This document shows, one piece after another, positions 43,617 to 51,771 of a DNA stretch of 64,000 nucleotides. The translations under genes were made by a program, and so were the position numbers. Positions within the stretch are counted from its first letter, which is position 1, and each line of letters begins with the position of its first letter. The notes beneath the pieces are model-generated. The model was not told where the DNA came from and ran no database searches. It saw only the letters and a list, made by a program, of their open reading frames with translations. The DNA lies in NCBI RefSeq assembly GCF_019704555.1, contig NZ_AP024745.1, forward strand, positions 7,696,501-7,760,500, read 5' to 3'. The DNA comes from Actinoplanes sp. L3-i22. Lineage in GTDB: Bacteria; Actinomycetota; Actinomycetes; Mycobacteriales; Micromonosporaceae.

Positions 43617-44583
43617 GGTACTGGCGGGTCAGCTTGGCGACCTTCTCGACCAGGGCGATCCCGGCCGGCATCGACTTGTTGTTGTGCGAGAGCACCGCGA
43701 CCGAAACGTCCACGTCGTCCCCGTCGGTGACCCGGCCGATCGTGTTGATCGCCCACAGCCCGCCGTCCGCGGAACGGGTGTCCCAGCCGTTCTTGACCGT
43801 GAACGTCTCCCCGGTCTTGGCGATCGCCGGCACACCCCAGTCCTGGGCGGCGTTGACCGTGTTCATCAGCTTGAACGCGGCCTTCCGCGAGTCCGTGTCG
43901 AGCGGCCCCTTGGTGTCGACGAACTCGGAGAGCAGCTTGACCTGGTCGTCGACGGTGGTGCGGGTCAGGCCCCACGAGGTGTTGACGACGGTGTCGCTCA
44001 GCCCGAGCCGCTTGTTGCACTTGCCGACCGCCGTCTTCCCGCCGATCCGGGTGAACAGCGAGGTCGTGGCATTGTTGTCGCTGAGCTGGATCATCGGCTT
44101 GGCCAGCGTCATCTCGCCGGTGCTCGGGTCGCGGCCGGCGTCCTGGTCCTTGAGCAGCATGCAGGCGAGGATCTGGGCCTTGACGATGCTGGCCGTGTCG
44201 TAGTGCTCGTCCCCGCGATACGCGAACGTCTCGCCGGTCTTCTTGTTCAGCACCGCCACCGAGAACTCCGGCGAGGTGGCGGTCAGCTTCTTCAACGCAG
44301 CGGTGAGCTGGCTCGCCCGCTTGACCTGCGCCGCCTTCGCCAGCTCCGCAGGACTCGGCCCGGTCGGCGTAGGCGACGCGGACGGCTTGGAGTCGCCGAT
44401 GTTCAGCGCACTCGGCAGCACTCCCCCGCCGTCGGAGCCCCCGTCGCTCAGACCTGTGTAGATCAGGCCCCCACCGCCGAGAACCACGACCGCCGCACCA
44501 GCCAGGATGCCAACTCGGTATCGCTGCACCCGTGCATACTGCCGCGTACCAAGCCTCTCGACAAATCGCCACACTCTGGGCAC
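43606..44583 (-). CDS. Membrane-anchored serine hydrolase, class A beta-lactamase-like
   Basis: A 325-residue protein with one N-terminal membrane helix (about residues 24-44), a Ser/Thr/Pro linker and a penicillin-recognising domain. Active-site elements are SIVK (S-x-x-K), LSDNNAT (SDN) and KTG or KNG near the end (AKTGETFTVKNGW). These resemble class A beta-lactamases but no omega-loop Glu can be placed with certainty, so a peptidoglycan or ester hydrolase role is equally likely. Starts: GTG 44583 or GTG 44529, the latter giving a shorter cytosolic end. Confidence 0.8.
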   Translation of the reverse strand: MPRVWRFVERLGTRQYARVQRYRVGILAGAAVVVLGGGGLIYTGLSDGGSDGGGVLPSALNIGDSKPSASPTPTGPSPAELAKAAQVKRASQLTAALKKLTATSPEFSVAVLNKKTGETFAYRGDEHYDTASIVKAQILACMLLKDQDAGRDPSTGEMTLAKPMIQLSDNNATTSLFTRIGGKTAVGKCNKRLGLSDTVVNTSWGLTRTTVDDQVKLLSEFVDTKGPLDTDSRKAAFKLMNTVNAAQDWGVPAIAKTGETFTVKNGWDTRSADGGLWAINTIGRVTDGDDVDVSVAVLSHNNKSMPAGIALVEKVAKLTRQYLKY

Positions 44584-44628
44584 TCAGTCGATCACCTTCC
44601 GTGACCAAAAAGCAGCCCACCCAACAGC

Positions 44629-45030
44629 CCAGCGCAGCCCAGGCGCCCAGCGCCCAGCGCCCAGCGCGGCGCAGCCCAGCCCAGCCCAGCCCAGCCCAGC
44701 CCAGCCCAGCCCAGCCCAGCCCAGCGCGGCGCGGCGCAGCCCAGCCCAGCCCAGCCCAGCCCAGCCCAGCCCAGCGCGGCGCGGCGCGGCGCAGCCCAGC
44801 CCAGCCCAGCCCAGCCCAGCGCGGCGCGGCGCGGCGCGGCGCGGCGCAGCCCTGCCCAGCCCAGCCCCGCCCAGCGCGGCGCGGCACGGCGCAGCGCGGC
44901 GCAGCCCAGCGCGGCGCAGCCCAGCGCGGCGCAGCCCAGCGCGGCGCAGCCCAGCGCGGCGCAGCCCAGCGCGGCGCAGCCCAGCGCGGCGCAGCCCAGC
45001 GCGGCGCAGCCCAGCGCGGCGCTGGGCCAG
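44629..45030. repeat. GC-rich satellite: CAGCC 5-mers and 15-bp GCGGCGCAGCCCAGC units
   Basis: About 400 bases in the 609-base spacer between the serine hydrolase and the methyltransferase consist of CAGCC pentamers mixed with a 15-base unit GCGGCGCAGCCCAGC; near the right end about eight copies of the latter run in a row (about 44896-45015). Long apparent reading frames here (repeated AQPSP or APRWA) are products of the repetition. The flanks 44584-44628 and 45031-45192 hold no recognisable gene; the methyltransferase promoter should lie in the latter, near the TTCCTATTAGGAT-like AT-rich spot at about 45174-45186. Confidence 0.85.
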
Positions 45031-45192
45031 CCACCACGCCAGCCCCGACGCCGACCGCGCCCAGCGCGCCAGCCCCGACACCGACCCCCAGCACGACCGA
45101 GCCGGCACGCCAGGCCCAACGCCGACGGCGCCCGCGCCAGAGCCGCTGCGGGGTGGCTGTCCCGGCGTTCATGTTCCTATTAGGATCTCGGC

Positions 45193-45987
45193 GTGACGAT
45201 CGACAAGCTCGACACCGGGGTGCCGCACCCGGCCCGCCGCTACAACTACTGGCTGGGCGGCAAGGACAATTTCGCCGCCGACCGCGAGTCGGGCGACCTA
45301 CTCGCCAAGTCGTACCCCGCAGCCCGAGTCGCAGCCCGCGCCAACCGCGCGTTCCTCCAACGCGCAGTCGGCTTCCTGGCCGGCGAGGCAGGCATCCGCC
45401 AGTTCCTGGACATCGGCACCGGCCTACCCAGCGCCGACAACACCCACCAGGTAGCCCAGCGAATCGCCCCCACCAGCCGGATCGTCTACGTCGACAACGA
45501 CCCGATGGTCATGGCCCACGCCCGAGCGCTCCTGACCAGCACCACCGAGGGCCAGACCCGCTACCTGGAGCAGGACCTCCGCAACCCCGCCCAGATCCTC
45601 GAATCGGTCGAGATCCTGGACCTGTCCCAGCCGGTAGCCCTGATCCTGGTCGCAGTAGTCCATTTCCTCCCCGACCACCCCCAGTCGGTAGAAATCGTCC
45701 ACACCTTGATCGACGCCCTCCCTCCCGGCAGCTACTTGACAATGACCATGGCCACCACCGACTTCCTGACCCCGGACCTAAAGGCCAACTGGGACGAGTC
45801 CCTCCGCTCCGGCCGCTCCGACGTCTACCCCCGAACCCACCCCCAGTTCGAGGAGTTCTTCACCGGCCTGGACCTGATCACCCCAGGAATCTCCGCCATC
45901 AGCGAATGGCGCCCCAACCCCGACTCAGACGAACACCCAACCCCAGTCGAGGCCTCCCTCTTCGGCGCCGTAGCCCGCAAGCCCTAA
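45193..45987 (+). CDS. SAM-dependent methyltransferase (PF04672/DUF574 type)
   Basis: A 264-residue protein of the actinobacteria-restricted 'S-adenosyl methyltransferase' family. Signature elements are the N-terminal RRYNYWLGGKDNF, the SAM-binding FLDIGTGLPSADN, VDNDPMV and the helix region ALILVAVVHFLPD. Family members are numerous in actinomycete genomes, but substrates are mostly unknown. GTG 45193 starts directly at the conserved N-terminus. Confidence 0.9.
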   Translation: MTIDKLDTGVPHPARRYNYWLGGKDNFAADRESGDLLAKSYPAARVAARANRAFLQRAVGFLAGEAGIRQFLDIGTGLPSADNTHQVAQRIAPTSRIVYVDNDPMVMAHARALLTSTTEGQTRYLEQDLRNPAQILESVEILDLSQPVALILVAVVHFLPDHPQSVEIVHTLIDALPPGSYLTMTMATTDFLTPDLKANWDESLRSGRSDVYPRTHPQFEEFFTGLDLITPGISAISEWRPNPDSDEHPTPVEASLFGAVARKP

Positions 45988-46383
45988 CTCACCCACCCCA
46001 CCCGGCACCCCCAGCAACCGCACCAAACATTCCCCTCAGCCCCAAAGACCCCCACCTCCACCCGCCCGCACTGCCCCGCCCGCGCCCCACACCCGCGCAC
46101 CCCGCACCACACCCGCGCACCCCGCACCACGCCGGCGCACCGCGCACCGCGCCGGCGCACCGCGCACCGCGTTGCGTCATCCGCACGGCCCGCCCCGCGT
46201 TGCACCGCGCAACGCCGCCCCGCACGCGGCATGGCGGGCCGCGCACCACGCCGGGCCGCGCCCAGACGCCGCGCTGCAACCGCACTGCGCTGAGCCGCGC
46301 CACTCCGCCCGGCCAACCTGCCCCGCCCGAGCCTCGCGCCTCGGCCGTGTCGCCTCACCTCGCTGACCGCTATCGTTCGTCGG
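45988..46383. other. Gene-free low-complexity spacer with 20-bp repeats
   Basis: No gene is supported on either strand in these 396 bases. At 46091-46130 a 20-base unit starting ACCCGCGCACC is present twice, followed at 46131-46170 by two copies of a related unit starting GCCGGCGCACC. Apparent Arg/Pro/Ala-rich frames are compositional. Confidence 0.6.
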
Positions 46384-46695
46384 ATGGAATCACCGCAGGA
46401 GCAGGCCACACTTCCGGAATGGGAGCGCCTGCGGCTGCTGCGCGCCGAATCGGAATTCGAATCAATAAAGAAGAACCCGAAAATCGCGTACGCCCTCTGG
46501 TGCATCACCGGCATCTTCGGCGGCCACCGCTTCTACCTGGGTGACACCGCCCGTTCCATCGTCATGCTGTTCACCCTCGGTGGCCTGGGCCTCTGGACCT
46601 TGTTCGACGTCTTCTTCATCGCCCGCCGAGTCCGAACGGTCAACCACACCCGCCGAACCGCAGTAATGGCCCGCTACGGAATCCACGAGGCATAG
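46384..46695 (+). CDS. TM2-domain membrane protein
   Basis: A 103-residue protein with a charged N-terminal 35 residues and the TM2 domain: two membrane helices separated by the conserved GGHRFYLGD turn and followed by LWTLFDVFFIARRV, in which the D-x-F-x-I pattern is characteristic. TM2 proteins are widespread and of unknown function in bacteria. It stands alone between repeat-rich spacers. Confidence 0.88.
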   Translation: MESPQEQATLPEWERLRLLRAESEFESIKKNPKIAYALWCITGIFGGHRFYLGDTARSIVMLFTLGGLGLWTLFDVFFIARRVRTVNHTRRTAVMARYGIHEA

Positions 46696-46849
46696 CCACC
46701 GACCGCGCAAACCACCAGTTGTGCAAACCATCAGCCACGCAAACTACCCGCCGCGCGAACCACCGGTTGTGCAAACCACCCGCCCCGCAGACCGCCCTCC
46801 CCCCGGTAAGACCCCCGGTAGCCGACTCCCGCATCTCAATCTCCGGATG

Positions 46850-46903
46850 CACCAGCACCAGCACCAGCACCAGCACCAGCACCAGCACCAGCACCAGCAC
46901 CAG
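46850..46903. repeat. (CACCAG)9 hexanucleotide microsatellite
   Basis: Nine perfect copies of CACCAG. The preceding 46700-46800 contains loose repeats of GCAAACCACC (about every 20-30 bases). The whole spacer 46696-46964 holds no supported gene. Confidence 0.9.
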
Positions 46904-46964
46904 ATCTATCGTCCAAGCCAGCCGGCGACAGCGGTGCCATTGGTTTGATCGCTCGTTCCGACGA

Positions 46965-48050
46965 TCACCCCCTGACTCGGCGTGCCGCGAGGCAGACGAA
47001 CAGCAGAATCAGGCCGAACAGCGGCAACCAGCCGACCCTGGCAAGCACCCACACCGCACTGTCCGGCGTCGTGTGCAGACCCGTCAGCGGTCCCACCAGC
47101 GTCCGCGCCAGAACCGTCCCGGTGATCATCGCGGTCTGGTGCCACAGGAAGATCGTCATCGCGAACAGGTTCACCATCACGACCGTCGCCCACCACGCCG
47201 GGCGCCGCATCAACCGTCGCAGCGGCTCCCGCACGAGGCCGGCGAGTCCGCACTGGGCCAGGCCGAAGGTGACCGCTGCCAGGCTCGGCGGCGCCAGGTT
47301 GGAGAACCCCGCACCGGGAACGCCGACCATCGAAGCCGGATAACCTGCCCAGAGCACCAGCCCCACGGTCGCAACCACGCCGCCGATCAGCAGAGCCCAC
47401 AGCGCACGCCGCGACATCCTCCCCCATCGCGCACCGAGCGCGAACGGCACCAACCATCCGGCAGCCAGGTTGATCCACCCCACCCAGGCAGGCGCACCGA
47501 GCCCGAGTCGGAGCAGGTCGACGACCACCACGACCGCAAACGGCACCACCGGGTGCAAGCGAACGACCAACGGTGTAGCCGCGGTCAGCGCCGCGAACAC
47601 GAGCAGGAACCACATCGGGGACAGCACCAGCTTCACCAGCGTGCCCACGGCTTCCCCACTGGCGCCGAGGGCCAGCAGGAAGCCGGCCACCACCGTCCAG
47701 ACGACGAGCACCAGGAGCACCGGGCGAAACAGTCGTTTGAGTCGGTGCGCGACCCAGTCCTCATACCGAACAGCCCGCCGCGACCAACTGCCGGCCGCGA
47801 CCTGGCCGCCCACCAGGAAGAAGACCGCGAGGGTCTGAAAGACCCAGGAGACCGGGGTCAGCGCTTGCATGTGCTGCAGTGGGCTGACCACCTGGACCCG
47901 CCCCTCGTCGAAGACGAGTGCGGTCACCAGCCAGTGCCCGAGCACCACGCCGAGGATGGCGATCGCCCGCAGCGCGTCGATGGCTCGATCCCGGTCGGGC
48001 CTGGTGGCGGCCTCGATCCGGCGAGTTGTGAGATGGGTTGCGACGACCAT
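46965..48050 (-). CDS. Acyltransferase-3 family membrane protein
   Basis: About 361 residues from ATG 48050 (an in-frame ATG at 48131 would add 27 residues but spans a promoter-like sequence). The family start DRAIDALRAIAILGVVLGHWLV gives the conserved D-x-L-R and the catalytic His; ten or so membrane helices follow, with FFLVGGQVAAGSW and FLWHQTAMI typical of OafB/YrhL-like acyltransferases. It would O-acylate an envelope or exported sugar. It is divergent from the DsbA-like gene. Confidence 0.85.
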   Translation of the reverse strand: MVVATHLTTRRIEAATRPDRDRAIDALRAIAILGVVLGHWLVTALVFDEGRVQVVSPLQHMQALTPVSWVFQTLAVFFLVGGQVAAGSWSRRAVRYEDWVAHRLKRLFRPVLLVLVVWTVVAGFLLALGASGEAVGTLVKLVLSPMWFLLVFAALTAATPLVVRLHPVVPFAVVVVVDLLRLGLGAPAWVGWINLAAGWLVPFALGARWGRMSRRALWALLIGGVVATVGLVLWAGYPASMVGVPGAGFSNLAPPSLAAVTFGLAQCGLAGLVREPLRRLMRRPAWWATVVMVNLFAMTIFLWHQTAMITGTVLARTLVGPLTGLHTTPDSAVWVLARVGWLPLFGLILLFVCLAARRVRG

Positions 48051-48219
48051 GGCGGCAAAGGTAATCAGCCGGCGGCCGGGCCGCGTCAGACCACGGTATG
48101 AATCTCGAAGTACCACCCTGGTCTGATGCATTGGCCCATCCACTTGCGGCACGATTGGCACCCGGACCGGCCGATCAAGGCTCTAGCGTTGGCACGGCAA
48201 TTCAGTGAGGAGCAATTTG

Positions 48220-48819
48220 ATGACCACCGTCGACCTGTATTTCGACGCCGCCTGTCCGTTCGCCTGGATCACGTCCCGCTGGATCCTCGAGGTGCGCCCG
48301 CTGCGCGAATTCGACCTGCGGTTCCGTCCCATGAGCCTGTATGTGCTGAACGAGAAGCGCGAGCTCCCGGAGTGGTACCGGGAGCTGGTCGACCGCTCGC
48401 TCGGCATGGCCCGGGTGGTGACCGCCGCCGCCCAGCAGCACGGCGAGGACGTGCTCGGCGACCTCTACACCGCGCTCGGCACCCGCATTCACAACCAGGA
48501 CAACAAGGACTTCGCCGTGGTGATCCCGCAGGCGCTCGCCGAGGCGGGCCTGCCGGCCTCCCTGGCGGAGGCCGCGGAGTCGGCCGAGTGGGATGAGGCG
48601 CTGCGCAAGTCCCACCACGAGGGCATGGACCCGGTCGGCGAGGACGTCGGCACCCCGACGATCCACATCGACGGGGTGGCGTTCTTCGGCCCGGTGCTGA
48701 ACCGGATCCCCCGTGGTGAGGAGGCCGCCCGCCTCTTCGACGCCGCCCGGACGATGGCGAGCTATCCCGGCTTCTTCGAGCTCAAACGCACCCGCACGGG
48801 CGGCCTGCACTTCGACTGA
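48220..48819 (+). CDS. DsbA-family thiol protein, Rv2466c-like
   Basis: A 199-residue thioredoxin-fold protein with the active-site segment [13 protein letters not shown] near residue 13. This context is that of mycothiol-dependent reductases of the Rv2466c group, whose active site is CxxC. Here the second Cys is replaced (C-P-F-A), leaving a single catalytic Cys. GTPTIHIDG supplies the cis-Pro loop. The ATG at 48220 follows GTGAGGAG. It is cytosolic, as no signal peptide is present. Confidence 0.8.
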   Translation: MTTVDLYFDAACPFAWITSRWILEVRPLREFDLRFRPMSLYVLNEKRELPEWYRELVDRSLGMARVVTAAAQQHGEDVLGDLYTALGTRIHNQDNKDFAVVIPQALAEAGLPASLAEAAESAEWDEALRKSHHEGMDPVGEDVGTPTIHIDGVAFFGPVLNRIPRGEEAARLFDAARTMASYPGFFELKRTRTGGLHFD

Positions 48820-48921
48820 CCGCATTTGCGGTGCCGGCCCGAGACGGCCGGCACCGCCCACACGCCGTGCCTGAGCCTCAGCCACGCCCACGCCTCGCGG
48901 CCGCGCGCGCAGGCCCGCAGC

Positions 48922-48997
48922 GCAGGGCCGCGGCACAGACGCAGGGCCGCGGCACAGACGCAGGGCCGCGGCACAGACGCAGGGCCGCGGCACAGAC
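48922..48997. repeat. 19-bp tandem repeat, four perfect copies
   Basis: The unit GCAGGGCCGCGGCACAGAC is repeated four times without a mismatch, in the spacer between the DsbA-like and GNAT genes. Confidence 0.92.
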
Positions 48998-49053
48998 GCG
49001 AACGCAGTAGAAGACCCATGCCGTTCCAGGCTTTCTGGCGGATCATCCTGTGC

Positions 49054-49683
49054 ATGGAGATCAGCATCAGCAAGGCTGGAGTCGAGATCGTCGACCGATT
49101 GGAGCCGCTCTGGCTTTCCCTGCACGAGCACCATCAGAAGGTCGTTCCGGACGCCGTCTACCAGCCACGGGACGCCTCGTGGACGGCGCGCCGCTCCGCG
49201 TATGTCGAGTGGCTCGCCTCGCCCGGTTCCTTCGTCCTGCTCGCGGAAGCAGAGCCTTCGGAGGGCGTCGCGCCGGAGGCAAAGCCGGACGGAGAAGCGA
49301 TGCCTGACAGGGCCGTGACCCCGCGGGCCGGGCTGCCCCAGGGCGATCACCGCTCTGCGCCGGCGGGAAATGCCCTGGTGGGAAATGCGCTGGTGGGATA
49401 TGCCCTGGTGCAGGTCCGGCCCGGGCCGGACGACACCTGGGTCACCGGCAACCGGATGGCCGAGTTGCAGACACTGTCGGTCGCTCCGGGGGCGCGCGGT
49501 CAGGGCATTGGCACCCGACTCCTGGACCGAGTGGACGCTGAACTGGACGCGGCCGGGATCGGCGACCTGTTCATCGCGGCGCTGCACGGAAACGACGATG
49601 CCATCCGCCTCTACCAGCGCCGCGGCCTTCGACCGGTCGCCATCCACCTGGCCCGTTTCGCCGCCGACCAGCGGCCTGAATGA
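49054..49683 (+). CDS. GNAT-family N-acetyltransferase with repeat-containing insert
   Basis: A 209-residue GNAT protein from ATG 49054. The acetyl-CoA-binding core is clear: AELQTLSVAPGARGQGIGTRLLD (R-G-Q-G-I-G) and GNDDAIRLYQRRGLRPV. Between the first helices and the core lies a ~50-residue polar insert (EAEPSEGVAPEAKPDGE...), followed by NALVGNALVGYALVQ, which is encoded by 15-base repeats. The insert is unusual for the family and probably a loop expansion. Substrate unknown. Confidence 0.82.
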   Translation: MEISISKAGVEIVDRLEPLWLSLHEHHQKVVPDAVYQPRDASWTARRSAYVEWLASPGSFVLLAEAEPSEGVAPEAKPDGEAMPDRAVTPRAGLPQGDHRSAPAGNALVGNALVGYALVQVRPGPDDTWVTGNRMAELQTLSVAPGARGQGIGTRLLDRVDAELDAAGIGDLFIAALHGNDDAIRLYQRRGLRPVAIHLARFAADQRPE

Positions 49684-49734
49684 CGATCCGATCGGACGAC
49701 CGCCGCGAGAGGCGGCTCAAGAACCCGGTCTCAG

Positions 49735-49813
49735 TAGAGAACTCAGAGCCCGTCTCAGCAGCGAAAGCTCAGGGCGGATCCAGCAGCGAGAACTGAGAGC
49801 GGATCCAGCAGCG
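49735..49813. repeat. Imperfect ~30-bp repeats between convergent genes
   Basis: The motif GGATCCAGCAGCGA (49776, 49801) and the related TCTCAGCAGCGAAAG (49753) occur at 24-25 base intervals. A short hairpin, CCGCC-N6-GGCGG (49700-49715), precedes them and may act in termination of the GNAT gene. Confidence 0.45.
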
Positions 49814-49847
49814 ACCCGGGCGCTGTGCCCCGCCGCGGGGCGGGATC

Positions 49848-51092
49848 TCAGTGGGAGGACTCCGCGAGCTCGGCCCGAGCCCGCCTCGGTAACACCGATC
49901 TGATCGGGAGTTCCAGAGCCCGGGCCGGCACCCGCCGCAACCCGAGATAGGTGAGCAGCCCGACCGGCAGAATCAGCCAGAACGAGATGATGCGATAGAG
50001 AAGGACAGCCGCGGCGGCAGTGGCCGTCGAGGCACCCAGACTCAGCGCGGTGACCAGGCTCGCCTCCACGAACCCGAGCCCGCCGGGGCTGATCGGGATC
50101 TGCCGCACCACCTGCGCAACGAGGTAGGCAGCCCCGACGGTCCGCCAGCCGGCCGGCAGACCACATGCCTGAGCGGCCGCGACCAGGCAGAACGCGTCCG
50201 CCGCCCAGTTCAGCGCCGACCACAGGACGGCCGCGGCCCCGTCGCGCGGCCGGATGGATCGGGCGGCCGTGACCGCCGCCGTCCACTCCTGGTGAACTCG
50301 GGACCCGAGGCGCCGCAAAGCGGAAGGCGCCTCGACACGTTCGCCTTCGACCTGCGACGACGACTGCTGCGACGACCGCGCTGAGTGCTGCGGCGAGGAC
50401 TGCTGCGACGACCGCGCTGAGGGCTGCGGCGACGGTTGCCGTGGGGATTGCGGCGACGACCCGGCCAAGGACTGCGGCGATGACAAAGCCGAGGACTGCG
50501 GAAATTCGGGTTCGGGTGACGGCGATGGGCCGGGCCGCGAGCGGAACGCGGTGACAAGTGCCGTCACCAGCACCACCGCAGCCGCGATCGCCTCGTAGGA
50601 AGCGCCATGCCACCAGCTCAGGAACGGCCGCTGCCCGAACGCGAGCGCACAAACCGCGAGCAGCCCGCTCATCGAAGCCACCACGGACAGCACCGCAACC
50701 GTGGCAGCGGTCGCCCCGCCGGCCCCGCGCCGACGGTACTGCTGCACGGCGTAGGCGGCCGACATCGCCGACCCGGCGGGCAGCGCAAGGCTGATCGCCG
50801 ACCGGCTGTACGTGATCGCCAGCGCCGCGATCCGGGACACGCTCACCCCGACGGCCCCGAGCAGGTGGCGCTGTTGCAGGGCGAAAGCCGCTTGGGAAAC
50901 GACCTGGGCGGCGAGCGCCGCGACCACCCAGAGGGCATCCGCCGTACGCAAAATGGTCCAAATCGCACCCGGAGCCGGAAGCCGACCGCGGACCGTGAGC
51001 CACACGGCGGCCGCGGCGATGGTGATCACGGCGAGCCGTGCCAGCCATCGCCAAGCACGCCGCCGGTCGGCGGCATCCCCCCAGGCGCTCAC
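49848..51092 (-). CDS. Lysylphosphatidylglycerol-synthase-type flippase / UPF0104 membrane protein
   Basis: A 414-residue protein with about seven to eight membrane helices. The AglD/MprF-N-terminal-like family is indicated by FALQQRHLLGAVGV, the SISLALPAGSAMSAAY segment, and QVVRQIPISPGGLGFVEASLVTAL near the end, which is the signature PxSPGGxGxxE. A ~65-residue hydrophilic insert in the middle (SSPQSLAGSSPQSPRQPSPQ...) has repeated Ser/Gln/Pro and lies in a predicted loop. It may flip a lipid or glycan precursor. Divergent from the TetR gene. Confidence 0.82.
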   Translation of the reverse strand: MSAWGDAADRRRAWRWLARLAVITIAAAAVWLTVRGRLPAPGAIWTILRTADALWVVAALAAQVVSQAAFALQQRHLLGAVGVSVSRIAALAITYSRSAISLALPAGSAMSAAYAVQQYRRRGAGGATAATVAVLSVVASMSGLLAVCALAFGQRPFLSWWHGASYEAIAAAVVLVTALVTAFRSRPGPSPSPEPEFPQSSALSSPQSLAGSSPQSPRQPSPQPSARSSQQSSPQHSARSSQQSSSQVEGERVEAPSALRRLGSRVHQEWTAAVTAARSIRPRDGAAAVLWSALNWAADAFCLVAAAQACGLPAGWRTVGAAYLVAQVVRQIPISPGGLGFVEASLVTALSLGASTATAAAAVLLYRIISFWLILPVGLLTYLGLRRVPARALELPIRSVLPRRARAELAESSH

Positions 51093-51110
51093 GCTCTCAG
51101 CCTCGTCTTT

Positions 51111-51146
51111 GTTTGCACTCTAGGCAAGTTTGCACTTTGAGAAGTG
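51111..51146. promoter_or_regulatory. Candidate TetR operator between flippase and tetR
   Basis: GTTTGCACT occurs at 51111-51119 and 51128-51136 (17 bases apart), and CACTT-TGAG-AAGTG (51133-51146) is an inverted repeat. The two divergent starts lie at 51092 and 51172, so a bound TetR dimer could control both genes. Confidence 0.5.
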
Positions 51147-51171
51147 GGTCACGTCGCACTAGGGTTGCGGT

Positions 51172-51771
51172 GTGGAGGAAAACCTCGGGCTGCGCGAACG
51201 CAAGAAGATGGCCACCCGGATGGCGTTGCACGACGCTGCCGTCCGCCTGGCCGCCGAGCGCGGCGCCGACAACGTCACGATCGACGCCATCGCCGAAGGC
51301 GCGGGGGTTTCGCGGCGAACGTTCACAAACTATTTCGCGAACAAGGAAGAAGTCTTCTACTACCGCGACGCCTACCGGATGCGGCGGCTGTGCGAGTCGA
51401 TCCGTCAGCAGCCGGCCGCCGATCCGTGGACGGTGCTCACCGGCGCGGCGCAGGGCCTGCTCACCGAGGCTTTCGCCGACGCGGACACCTCGTGGCTGAC
51501 GCAGCGCCGTGAGCTGCACCGCGACCCGAGCCACCTGGCCCACCAGATCGCGGCCTACACGGCGATCGAGCGTGACCTGGCCGCCGAGCTCGCCACCCGC
51601 GTCGCCGGCCCGGATGCGGAACTCCGCGCACGGGTCCTGGTCGCCACGTTCATGACCGCGCTGCGGACGAGCGTGCAGTACTGGTTCGACAACCCGGAAG
51701 TCTCGCTCCCCGACACTTTCCGCAAAGTCGCCGACATGGTCGCCCCTTCCGGCTTCGCCAAGGCGATCTAG
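51172..51771 (+). CDS. TetR-family transcriptional regulator
   Basis: A 199-residue protein with the canonical N-terminal TetR helix-turn-helix (TRMALHDAAVRLAAERGADNVTIDAIAEGAGVSRRTFTNYF, split across helices 1-4) and an all-helical ligand domain. It starts at GTG 51172. The divergent flippase-like gene is the likely target. It ends 4 bases inside the tail of the response regulator gene (tail-to-tail overlap). Confidence 0.9.
   Translation: MEENLGLRERKKMATRMALHDAAVRLAAERGADNVTIDAIAEGAGVSRRTFTNYFANKEEVFYYRDAYRMRRLCESIRQQPAADPWTVLTGAAQGLLTEAFADADTSWLTQRRELHRDPSHLAHQIAAYTAIERDLAAELATRVAGPDAELRARVLVATFMTALRTSVQYWFDNPEVSLPDTFRKVADMVAPSGFAKAI

Noticed and set aside
43606..44583. Acquired antibiotic-resistance beta-lactamase
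   Set aside because: Single-pass anchor, host-like codon use, no mobile element and no certain omega-loop Glu; chromosomal serine hydrolase is more likely.
44532..46544. 670-codon frame covering repeats, methyltransferase and TM2 gene
   Set aside because: Produced by the CAGCC and 15-bp repeats plus GC bias; the methyltransferase and TM2 frames carry clear family motifs instead.
48922..48997. 19-bp x4 array considered as CRISPR or plasmid iterons
   Set aside because: No spacers between units, no cas or replication genes nearby.
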